A DNA stretch of 64,000 bases from Dioscorea cayenensis subsp. rotundata. Lineage: Eukaryota; Streptophyta; Magnoliopsida; Dioscoreales; Dioscoreaceae. The position numbers were made by a program, and so were the translations under genes. How positions within the stretch are numbered: position 1 is the first letter of the stretch; each line of letters starts with the position of its first letter. A model generated the notes under the pieces. That model did no database searches. It was not told the origin of the DNA and saw only the letters and a program-made list of their open reading frames with translations. Shown one piece after another: positions 54,568 through 64,000 of the stretch. The stretch is from the NCBI RefSeq assembly GCF_009730915.1, contig NC_052488.1:22562305-22626304 (forward strand), written 5' to 3'.

Positions 54568-57500
54568 TCATGAGATCTGATGATTCTGATCATGTGTCCA
54601 GTCAAATTTCGAATCCTCCTCTTGCTTGCCTTGGATATTATTGAGGTAATGCCGCACTGAATTTTGATTCACCTCAAATATGAACCTCATACCCCGGATC
54701 TGCAAGCAAAACGAGAAACAAAGAAACTAGTTATACCATCAGAACAATTGCCTCTATGATTTAAGCTCATTCACGTATTCACAACAATACGGTGTCTGAG
54801 TTTGAATTGGATCAACATAAACATAGGGGAAGTCTGCAAACCAGTGATATATTGGTTTCAAAAGTGCAAAATTTGGTAATGGAATTACATTACATTCATT
54901 GTAATAGTGACCTCCCCAATTTTATTTCAGTCATTGTGTGGATATAGATCAGGATGGCATGGTATTGTAAATTTCTTCTCTTGATGTTCCTACACATCAA
55001 TTCTTCTTCTATGAGACCAACCAATAAGGAATTCAACTGCGCCAACTAAAATTTCAAATTCCTAGCATTCCGTGGTTACTCTAGGAACTGATCCAATCAA
55101 ATACAAACCGGACATAAATTTAAAAAATAATAATAGTAAATCAAATGGAGAAATCCTCTCTTTCTATTGCTGTTAGAAGGAATGGTTCATTTACCTCAAT
55201 CAAGCAACCTGAAGTTAGCTTTGTCCGCTTTTCAGCGGGCACTTCTTTGCTATTGATGAAGATTGAACCCTTGCCCACATTTGTAAGAAAAAATGATCCA
55301 TCTTTCTCCATCTTAATAATTGCCTGTTAGTTGAGATTTAACATAAATCACATTCTTCCAAAAGAACTATGCAAAAAGAATGAGAAAATGTCCTTAGTTG
55401 ATTAAATATTGAGGAATGTGGAGCGGAAGAGGGCTAATAACCTGCCGTCGAGATATTTTTTTAGAGCGTCCTTCTCTACTCAAATCAATATCAACCTTCA
55501 TATCTTCTGTTGCTCTACCAAGAGAGACCTATAGATAGGTACAAAGGCTCAGTAATTACAAGATTTAAGTTCAAGATTTCAACTATGAGAAGCAGACCAA
55601 TTGATGAAAAGCAAGGCATTGAAGAGACTCTACAGGTAATTAAATGCAACATCCATGTTAGTTAGAAATAGAAATTGAAATCCTAACAGAAACAGTGGCA
55701 CTTATCTGAAAGAAAATGTGACCTTATCAATCACAATAACAAACTCAACAAGTACCTTAGGAAATTTTATGTAATGCTTCAAATGACGGCCATATAGAAC
55801 TGCAAAAGCTTTGTGAGAGGACATAGCTCGTTGTATATATGAATGTGCCCCTTGTTCGAGCCTTACGATGGCTTTCTTAGTATGTGCACATTGATATCTT
55901 GAAACTGAAAACAGTAACAACAAGGTGTCAACTCTGTCACAAAACTAGATTTAAACAAAACCATAAGGTTACACAACTAAATCAATATTAGTCACACTAG
56001 AATCTGAACAGTTTTTCTTGAAGTAGAGTTGACCCAACAAATAAAAACTGAGAGGTATTACCTTCTTTGGTGAAGAGAGATGAATCCTGATCTTGTGGAT
56101 CCAAGTCCATATCAAGTATCTGCACGGAGCCCATAAGCAAAATAACCACATCAGAAGGACAACATGAGAGGTTCAACCACTAAAAAAGAGGCAAAAACAA
56201 GATAAACAAGCAGCCAAATTATTTTAATTCACCGCCAAAAACATTACCATAGCCTCAATATCCGAAAAATTAGGCACATCACAATCGCTGTCAGAGAAAT
56301 GATCTTCCTGATCTGATTTTGGCATGCTCTTCTCCATATCTCCTATTGTCATTTCAGCATGGCTTTGTTCTTGATATTGTATACGCCCCTGCAGTGTCGC
56401 ATGCATATTTGCTTCCTCTTTATAATGGTTAGCATTGCACATGGCAAGATCAGACACTTGAGCGGGCTTTTGAAGAAACAAGTCCAAACTGCCATGCTTC
56501 CCCAAATTTTTTGCTGCATTTTCTTGCTTTTGAGCAGATTGAGAGCTGGGGTATAAGCAGGCATTCATAGAATTGCAAGAATTTGGATCACCCAAAGCAA
56601 CACCAGCACATCTAGAAGCTGCAGCTCTGGATTCATTCTCAATTGACCTGATTTCTGTCCTACAACCATCAGATGATTCCAACAATCCAATGTTTGAAAT
56701 TCCAGTCTTCACAGAGGATGCAAAAGGTTGTGCGATTGACCTTCCATCATCAATTAAAAACTCACTCGAGGAGGAAATAGACAAATGTTTTTCCATAGGA
56801 CTGTGTTCCACATCAGAAGGAGATGATGGGAGCGAATGACAAGGTAGGCAAACATCATCATTGCACGGTATTTCTGTATCCTCGGTATTCAATGCGCAAA
56901 ACATAAAACCTTCAGTAGATTCAGTATTATGGGGTATTCTTACAGAGGTAGAGGGTTCATTGCCACCTGCAATGCATACATTATCATCATCAGCATTGGC
57001 AGGATAAAACTCCTCTAGGAGGTCATTCGAATCCCCTTGATATGCAGCATCATTAACAGTTGGGCATGCATCAGCAGCCTCCTTCACATCAGGTCCACTG
57101 GAGATGCATGCGTTGTCCTGCAGTGCATCACTAGGGGAACTCAACAAGATGGAATTTAGGCCATTAAGGCTGGACCTGTCTGCAATGTCCTCATCCATAT
57201 TGATCAAAAGGAATTCATCATCTGCAAAGTTCATATACGAGCTTGAAACACCTATGTATTCATTTTCTACAACTATTCTTGCACTATCTAATGCACCATC
57301 AGGTATTCTATCCTGCAATTCGGTTTCTGAGATAGCACCATGGCACCCAGGAGAATGCATTTCTGTGATATCATGAAAGTCAAGTAACGAATTTGCACCT
57401 TGATTATCTCCGAAGTGTCCATCAATTCCAATGGTTGGAGGAGAAATGCCATCAATTGTCTCCCAAACAGGAATTCCCACTTGTGAAGATGAACATCTAA

Positions 57501-58987
57501 GCCTATCAAATGAATCACCATGTTCTGGCACCTGTGAGCTCAAGTCATCCTTGCCTTCAAAACCAGAGCATAGCTGCTCCTGACCAGAAATGGAGGGATT
57601 GAAGTCAGGTAAACTTTCTGTTTTTACACCATCATGTCCGTAAAGGCTGCTTTCTGGCAATGTTTGTGGCAGTCCAGTTTCATGTAGATTCTGGAAGAGA
57701 TTTGGAGAACTTATGTGTTCTATTGCAGGCTGAGGCATATCACTTGGAACAAAGTCATGGTGAAATGCTTGATGAGCATTACCGGCATCTAATTTGTCAA
57801 CTGATGGTATATCACTTTCTGTATACTGGAACAGGCAATCATTATCTGCTATTACATCAGGAAAATCATCATCAATGGAGTCTGTGTGAAATCTATCAGC
57901 AGTATCAACACTGGCATCAACTGCAGCTGAACCAAGCATTGCACTGTCATGCAAAATATCCCGTGCACTCTCATATGCTATCTCAAGATGATCATAATGA
58001 TTTGGGGAAGGCTCTTGGAACTCAGAATTTATAGCAGTGACACAATTACTGACTGCATCTCCAATTTGAGGTTTAAAATGTCGATATCCAACACCATTTC
58101 CTGTGGAAATAAGTGAACTTGGCTCCAGTAGGCCTAAATTGGCAGAATTACAAGGTTCACTACACACCCTTTTCCGCATAGCAAAGTAATGGCTCCTGAC
58201 ACTCCCTCCTTTCCTTTTTCCAGGGATTTCCTTCCCTTTCAAACCAGTAAGGCGGTTGGCTTTGGAAGCATTGGAAACAGACAGTTCAATTTCAATTTCA
58301 ATTATACGGGCAGATGCCTCTGCTGATGTATCCAAGTCATAAAGAAGTGAGCGCCACCGGTCTTGCAGTTCTGTAATAGTGTATCGGCGGGAGAAACGGA
58401 CTGCACCTTTTGCCAGTGACTCCAGAGAAGCACCAGCCTTTCACAAACAAACAAACAAGCAAAAAAAAATAATAACAAATCATTTATCGAAATTTTAGTG
58501 AACAAAAGATGATTTTGTATTTGTGTGCGCACAAAATTTCTGTATAAAGTTTACATCCGACCTGAAATCTGCAAAATTTACAGTTCAAAAAGGATTCTCA
58601 AGTCCAACCTAGCATTTAAAAATTAAGCCTTTTTCTTGGCAAAAACTGCAAAGCTATCATTTCATACTTAGAAATTTAAAATTTCAGATTAAATAGTCGC
58701 AGACATCTCGTCATCAAACCCAGACCCAAAAAATTCATCTAAAACAGCTATAAATTCATGCATCACAATCCAAAAAAAAAGAAAAAAACTATTCTTAAAA
58801 ACTATTCTTAGAAAGCTTCCTAAATACTCCTACGTCTCACCAATGAATAAATTTTCAAAGGGTGCCTGAAAACCTATAAAAAAATGGCAGACAAAGGAGA
58901 TATAGAGCGTTAGATTACCTCAACGGCGTTTTTCAGAAGGAGATCGTCCTCGGGGATCCACTTTGTGAGGGCCGCGAGGGCGCCCAT
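54568..58987 (-). CDS. MCRS1-like FHA-domain protein (EMB1967 type)
   Basis: Seven minus-strand exons, 58919-58987, 56248-58437, 56062-56119, 55756-55904, 55442-55528, 55195-55323 and 54568-54699, join in frame to 937 aa. The N-terminus MGALAALTKWIPEDDLLLKN with AGASLESLAKGAVRFSRRYT and ITELQDRWRSLLYD is the microspherule-protein N-domain. A long, acidic, poorly conserved middle (about 120-740) follows in the 2.2 kb exon. The C-terminal part has a helical run (KKAIVRLEQGAHSYIQRAMS, FAVLYGRHLKHYIKFPK) and an FHA domain at about 820-910: VSLGRATED, DLSREGRSKKISRRQAIIKM, FLTNVGKGSIFIN, LIEIRGMRFIFEVN, which binds phosphothreonine. Animal MCRS1 is part of INO80/NSL chromatin complexes; the Arabidopsis relative is essential for embryos. 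Start fits the family. No damage is seen. Confidence 0.93.
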
Positions 58988-61792
58988 CTCTTCGGGAAAT
59001 CCTTTTGGAAACCAAAGGAGAGTTAGGGATTAGGGTTTTGGAGAGAGATTGAAAGAAAAAGGAGTGTTCTAGGGTTTAAGAGGCGGCATCGGGGGAGTTC
59101 TCTTTGCCGCCGGAGACGGAGGTAGGCCCGGGAACCCTACTAAACTTGGGCTAAGTCATTCAACCCAGCCCAAAATTTATTCCGATATTTAAATATATAA
59201 AAATAATAAAAAAAAAGTACCTAAAAATGGAAAATAAATGAATGCATGAATTTTAATGCTATTTGTAAACGAGAACCCATCGAAATTAATTATATAAATG
59301 ATTGACAGCCATTCAAATTATTTAGAAATGATCATCAGAGTGTTGATGTTAACGAAAAATTAATGGCTGTAATTGTTTGGGGTGTGCCACTAGTTGGTAA
59401 TTTTCTTTTTGTATAAATAGGATTGTACCGAGTGAATCAAGCAAGGAGATGAACTTTTCAGTGTTTATTACTGTATTCTTTTTTTTTTAAAAAAAAAATA
59501 TATATATATATATATATTTTTTTTATTGACTGAGAATATAAATGGTTTGCGATAAATTATTTTCATTCTTAAAATATACATATTTTTTTAATAAATATAA
59601 TAAACCACAACTCTCAATTATTGGCGTATTTTCCCGCTGAACTCTCGGTCATTGTCATAAATAAATACAATTATTTTTTTTATTTTTTATATATTAATTA
59701 AATTTGAAAATAGAATAATTATTTTTTATATATTTGGTGGCTTATCACTTTACAGAAGAAAAAAAAAGAAAAAAAAAGAAAAAGAAAAAATAAATGTTGC
59801 AAAACTCTTGAACAAATAGTGCAAGTGACAGAAAAAAGGTCTAGATTTAGAAAAGAAGATGACACCAAAGAATGAAAAATGATAGGAACTCTGAGAAGAG
59901 GAAAAAATTCTGAAAATTGTTAAATATCACTAAATGCTTAATACCTGCAACTCTAGAATAATTAAAGGCTAGATAGAGATGTTGATTCGGAGAAAGCAGT
60001 AAAAAAGTTAAGTTTTAGACACCAAGAAGTTGATGCATATGCAGGTGACAGCTATGTCTATCTCAGAAGAAATCAGCAAGCATCACTGCATAATTTTGCC
60101 GTATGTATAGAATTAGAGAAAGAAAACAGGAATAATTCTCCTTCTGACAAGCATATAGTTGAAAAATGATATATATATATATTGATCTTCAGAAACTCTC
60201 TTGGACTTAAGTGAATGAAAGTGGGAATAATTGGTCATTCAATATTCCTCTCACGTTAATTATATGCAACACTAAAAGACAAAAAGGATAAGAGTGAAAA
60301 TGGAAAACCAATCTGATGAACTAATATATATAACTCTTAAAAACTCTATAAGGGCACAAAAGCAACAGAGATCACGAGGTGCTCTGTTCTTCATGGAAGA
60401 CTCATCTAAACTAGATTCCAATTTCTGTTGTTATGAATTCCACATCATACAATTATAAAAGTTGAAACACTGGCAACCAACAAAAAGCCTGCACAAAGTC
60501 TAGCAAGACATCACCTATGCCAATTATTTGGAATAGAAAAGTCCCATATGGTCACATGACAAGGCAAAATATGTTGCATGTGATATTAGAATGTTGATCA
60601 AAACATCTCAAGTTGCACAATTTGACTTGGGGCTGGTATATCAGAAAAATGACAAATTCATATGGGCTGCTATGCTTACTTCGTTTTGATTTAATTTGGG
60701 AAAACCTTATCCTCATGATACCAAATAGGAGATCAAGCTTTCATTTTTGAACTAATAAACTTTCCTGATGTCATAATCAAATTTTTCGGAAGAAAATTCA
60801 GGCAACTCACTGACCACTCTCACATCATTTTTCAAGTATAGATAAGTTCATCCTCATTGGAGATATCCCTAAACTTGCAGTAATAATTTTAACAGCCAAA
60901 CAGAGAAGCTTAAGCTATGAAATCAACATTGAAATTTTCAAGCTACTTGCTGCAATTTAAGCAACAAAACCATAACAAGTTTCAGAATCTATCAGTTATA
61001 CCTGAATTGAAGAAAAAGTAAGAAGGGAAAAAGGATGTATCCCTCAAAATGCTATGAAGATTGATTGAAATTTGAAATCATGAGTCTGGCATTAAAAAGG
61101 CCAGCCATATCCATTGCAATGCATATGCAATCAGTTAAAGATAATGGCATATTAACACTAGAGTTTGGACTAATTTGTCAAGATCATTACAAAGAGTGCA
61201 CTGGGATGAAAAATTCAGCTGAAATGCTATTACCAACGTTCATTTGTTGATTCAGGCCACCATTAGAATTCGTAATGCGTAACAATGTGAAACAAGCGGC
61301 CTACAACTCCAGAGGGCAGATGGTATTTGTGTTTCAGCCTGATATTGACCATGTGTTAGAATTATCTCACAATACATCCATCAAGTTAGAATCAAAAGGC
61401 AGAAAGCCAGACCAGAAGTGAAAAGATGAACGAGAATTATTTGGTAAAATACAAGCTAGAATCTCAACCAAATCCATGATGCAGCTAATTTTTCACTTTT
61501 ACCCTGTCAGAGGGAGAAATAAATGCACTGTTTAGCCATGGTTTTATTGAAAAGATAATTTCATCTATCACACATTAATGCGAGTTATTGAAAGATGGCA
61601 TACCATTTGTAGTCATATTTATGCAAATAATCCCTCCATGTCAAATTCAAACTCATGTTGCTTCTCAGTTGATAACTAAAACAATAGTGAAAGGTTGAAT
61701 CAATAGCTAAACACAAATTCTGTTAGTAAAAAAATAACAAAGAGAATAAACAAACGGCTTAAATATATATATATATATAAACAAGAAGATGG
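58988..61792. other. Intergenic, AT-rich
   Basis: The first 150 bases are the MCRS1-like promoter. A (TA)n tract follows T/A runs near 59480-59520, with a shorter TA run near 60168-60182. No gene is recognised. A short block near 61258-61330 read on the minus strand is GC-richer and might be exon-like, but its frame is short and unmatched. Confidence 0.4.
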
Positions 61793-62058
61793 TGTGCAAT
61801 TCCCGGGAATGCTTAATCAACTAAACCTTTCGTGCAATTCATTGGCACGATAAGTATATAAATTGATTGTCACAATACATATATGGAACGTAAAACAAAA
61901 CAGGATCTGGAAAGAATAAATCAACTAGCATTCTGAAGTTCTTGGCATGCAATTCCGTTTAATGCTTCTTAATCAACTAAATTTTTGGTGCAATTCATTA
62001 ATACTATAAACAAGTGGAAAAATAGAACAGATCAGGATTTAGAAAGAAAAATCAAACA
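61793..62058. repeat. Diverged direct duplication, first pair
   Basis: About 61793-61926 and 61946-62055 share TGCAATTCC, AATGCTT, TTAATCAACTAAA, GGTGCAATTCATT / CGTGCAATTCATT, ATAAACA/TATAAAT, CAGGATCTGGAAAGAA / CAGGATTTAGAAAGAA. Non-coding. Confidence 0.6.
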
Positions 62059-62560
62059 GCTGAAAATCCAACAGTGCAGTTACTCCAAAAAGAATTCTGA
62101 AGATCAAGTGCATTAACTGCTCTTATATCATACTACCTCAAAACAAGAACCTGAGGTCCAAGACCAGAATCACAAGGGGAGAAATTTATCACCGGATTCG
62201 TTCTTAATTATCACTCAAGTTCTTGACATCATATTCACAAAGCCTTGCCTCTTATAGCCAACTTCCAACCAGAAAATTGGCAAAAAGAAACAAGAAAGCA
62301 AGCAGCTGAGAATCAAACACAGTGCAATTACTCCACAAAGACGTCTGAAGATCAAGTGCATTAAATACTCATATATCATACTACATCAAAACAAGAACCA
62401 GAGGTCCAAGATCAGAATCACAATAGGAGAAATATATAATCCAATTAGTTCTTTATTATCACTTGATTCCTTAACATCATATTCACAAAAAGCTTTGGTT
62501 TTGATAGCAAACTTCGAACCAGAGGATTGGCAAAAGAAAGCTATGAAATCACTGAATAGC
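62056..62560. repeat. Tandem duplication of a ~246-bp unit
   Basis: Unit 1 (62056-62301) and unit 2 (62302 to about 62560) abut and align along their whole length: CAGCTGA, AGTGCA.TTACTCCA, TCTGAAGATCAAGTGCATTA, TATATCATACTAC, TCAAAACAAGAACC, GAGGTCCAAGA, CAGAATCACAA, CATCATATTCACAAA, ATTGGCAAAA. Identity looks to be near 80%. The unit ends about 50 bases from the membrane-protein frame at 62612. Confidence 0.85.
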
Positions 62561-62611
62561 AGCAAATCAAGAATCAAACTAATTCCACTGAAAAGAAGCC
62601 AAGAACGAGCA

Positions 62612-62956
62612 TTATAGAGACATAAACCTAACCTCTCCTGAAGCGTTGGAGTAGTTCTTCAATCGTGGGAGGAGATAGATCTCAAGTCTCCGGTGCACGA
62701 ACCTTATCTCCGGCAGTGAGGTGTTGTTGGGGAGGCCATCAAAAGATCCATTGCTCGAGATGAGGCCGGAAACGACAGGTGCGTTTGACGAGGAGAACAA
62801 CATCCAGAACAACCATACCGAAATCAAAAAGAGGAAGACAAAGATCACCTCTCGCATGAACAGCTTTGAAGCCGCTAGTTCCGTCTTTGCCTTATGGAAA
62901 GGCCTCGGCGAGGGGACGCCGCCATTGTCGGCGGCGTTGATCACATCGTGGTCCAT
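62612..62956 (-). CDS. Short type II membrane protein, or first exon of a longer gene
   Basis: From ATG 62956 the frame gives 114 aa. A cytosolic-looking N-terminus (MDHDVINAADNGGVPSPRPF, AKTELAASKLFMRE) is followed by a membrane span at about 35-54 (VIFVFLFLISVWLFWMLFSS) and a luminal-looking part with three N-glycosylation sites (NGS, NNT/NTS, NAS) and EIRFVHRRLEIYLLPRLKNY. A type II topology is likely. A good donor, TCAGGAGAG|GTTAGG, occurs at 62633, so this may be exon 1 of a longer gene running into 59-62 kb; I found no convincing second exon. A TATA-like TTTTAAAG precedes the leader at about 63043-63050, which rules out the further upstream in-frame ATG (63076). No family is recognised. 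Confidence 0.5.
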   Translation of the reverse strand: MDHDVINAADNGGVPSPRPFHKAKTELAASKLFMREVIFVFLFLISVWLFWMLFSSSNAPVVSGLISSNGSFDGLPNNTSLPEIRFVHRRLEIYLLPRLKNYSNASGEVRFMSL

Positions 62957-63327
62957 TGCCAGTGAGCGAAGTTGTCGTCGATGGAGTCGTTGCTTCAGAG
63001 GAGAGGGAGCGGGAAAATGGAGAGGAAGCGGGAACGAAGGGCCTTTAAAAGGTCGGTGGTTTGGGCCACATGGCATATGAGGATAGTGGGCCTGGGCTGT
63101 TTGTTGATCATTGGGCTCTATTGCGCTTAACTGGGTTCACTCCTGAACATGTGGGCAATGAACATTGGAGACTCATTTTAAATACAATATTTTTTTTAAA
63201 AAAGAAATTATTAATTGGGTGAGTGATATAAATTTTCAAATGTACAAACGTGATTTATTTTATAGATTACTTAAATTTCTAATTTTTATAGATTAATTAA
63301 ATTTCGAATTTTTGCCCGCACAAACAA

Positions 63328-63400
63328 GCCCGTCTAGCTCAGTTGGTAGAGCGCAAGGCTCTTAACCTTGTGGTCGTGGGTTCGAGCCCCACGGTGGGCG
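63328..63400 (+). tRNA. trnK-CUU: tRNA-Lys (CUU)
   Basis: A 73-base cloverleaf: acceptor GCCCGTC pairs with GGTGGGC, D arm GCTC/GAGC, anticodon stem CAAGG/CCTTG with loop CTCTTAA (anticodon CTT at 63361-63363), and T arm GTGGG-TTCGAGC-CCCAC. A-box TAGCTCAGTTGG and B-box GGTTCGAGCCC are intact. No intron. A T-rich tail (TTTCTTTTTATTTTTTTT) just downstream serves as Pol III terminator. CCA is not encoded, as expected for a nuclear tRNA. Confidence 0.98.
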
Positions 63401-64000
63401 TGATTTCTTTTTATTTTTTTTAATTACATTTACAAACAATGCCTTATTTTTATTTTTTTTAATTATATTTATATACAATGCCTTATTTTCTTTTTGTTTA
63501 CAAAAAGGTAATAAGCATACAACTGACCAACCTTTTACTTTTTATACAAAAATAACAAAATAATTTGTTAATTTTAAGTAAAATATAATTCATTCACTAT
63601 TATACGGTGATTAGTTCATTTTTTAATATATATACATATAATCCTTGATTTGATCAAGTGAACCAAGTTTACCGCGCGGATCAACTTTATATATATTTTT
63701 TGGGGGGTTTAAAAATTAAAAGCATGTATTTATTTATATAAAAAGATCATAATAGAATATATGTAATTTTAATATTATTATATATAATTTAAAATGGGTT
63801 TTAACTTTTAAGGGATGGAAGCCTTTGCGGGATCCTCCATCCATTTCCTCGAATTTTTAACCCGTCCTTTCCCATCCAAAGGCCCCACAAAAAATCAAGT
63901 TATGAATCCACTAAAGCAACCTCAATAAATAATAAATATCATCTCCTTCGTTCTTATATTCGTATGAACAATAATAAAACTAGTTGCTTTAATAATATCA
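63401..64000. other. Intergenic to window end
   Basis: AT-rich DNA; a short imperfect direct repeat (AACAATGCCTTATTTT / TACAATGCCTTATTTT near 63436 and 63473) lies just after the tRNA. Nothing else seen. Confidence 0.4.

Noticed and set aside
61258-61330. Possible second exon of the membrane-protein gene on the minus strand
   Set aside because: The open stretch is about 24 codons, ends in a stop, and has no motif linking it to the first exon.

Overview
This window is nuclear DNA from a flowering plant. The coding genes carry short plant-type introns, the intergenic DNA is AT-rich with many (TA)n tracts, and several families are plant-specific (Dof, SIAMESE-related, DC1, PUB U-box, fasciclin-like AGP, POL-type PP2C). 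Two intronless genes (KIN17 and the FLA4-like gene) are GC-rich against AT-rich surroundings. That, with the protein flavour, makes me suspect a non-grass monocot, but nothing here proves it. There is no operon logic; each gene has its own promoter.

Layout. 0-8 kb: the 3' half of a Rab GDI gene, a small type-III-looking membrane protein, then an intron-containing HSP70 pseudogene that still has a textbook heat-shock element and TATA box. 8-17 kb: a Dof transcription factor, a 4 kb gene-poor stretch with one candidate minus-strand exon, and a PUB13/SPL11-type U-box/ARM E3 ligase. 17-26 kb: repeat-rich DNA, a DC1 protein, a 62-aa membrane protein divergent from KIN17, a SINE with perfect 16-bp target duplications, and ribosomal protein eL36. 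26-36 kb: a selenoprotein-H-like gene (Cys form) followed by about 6 kb of AT-rich DNA full of short inverted-repeat elements (MITEs). 36-43 kb: very-long-chain enoyl-CoA reductase (ECR/CER10), a SIAMESE-related CDK inhibitor and, on the minus strand, a U3 snoRNA gene with a plant Pol III-type USE/TATA promoter. 44-52 kb: an ENTH-domain adaptor, a POLTERGEIST-like PP2C with a GC-AG intron, and an FLA4/SOS5-like arabinogalactan protein. 54-64 kb: an MCRS1-like FHA protein (EMB1967 type), tandemly duplicated non-coding DNA, a short membrane protein or first exon, and a tRNA-Lys(CUU).

The genes do not form one pathway. They are mostly housekeeping (trafficking: Rab GDI, ENTH; ribosome biogenesis: eL36, U3, possibly the SELENOH-like protein; lipid elongation: ECR) plus signalling and growth control (PUB, PP2C, SMR, FLA4, Dof). 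Exon joins were read by eye from splice sites and family alignment; all multi-exon models close in frame. The most useful items that simple ORF reading would miss are the U3 gene, the split SELENOH-like and eL36 genes, the 62-aa protein, the SINE and the HSP70 relic with its heat-shock promoter. I saw no CRISPR array, no LTR element and no reverse-transcriptase motif.
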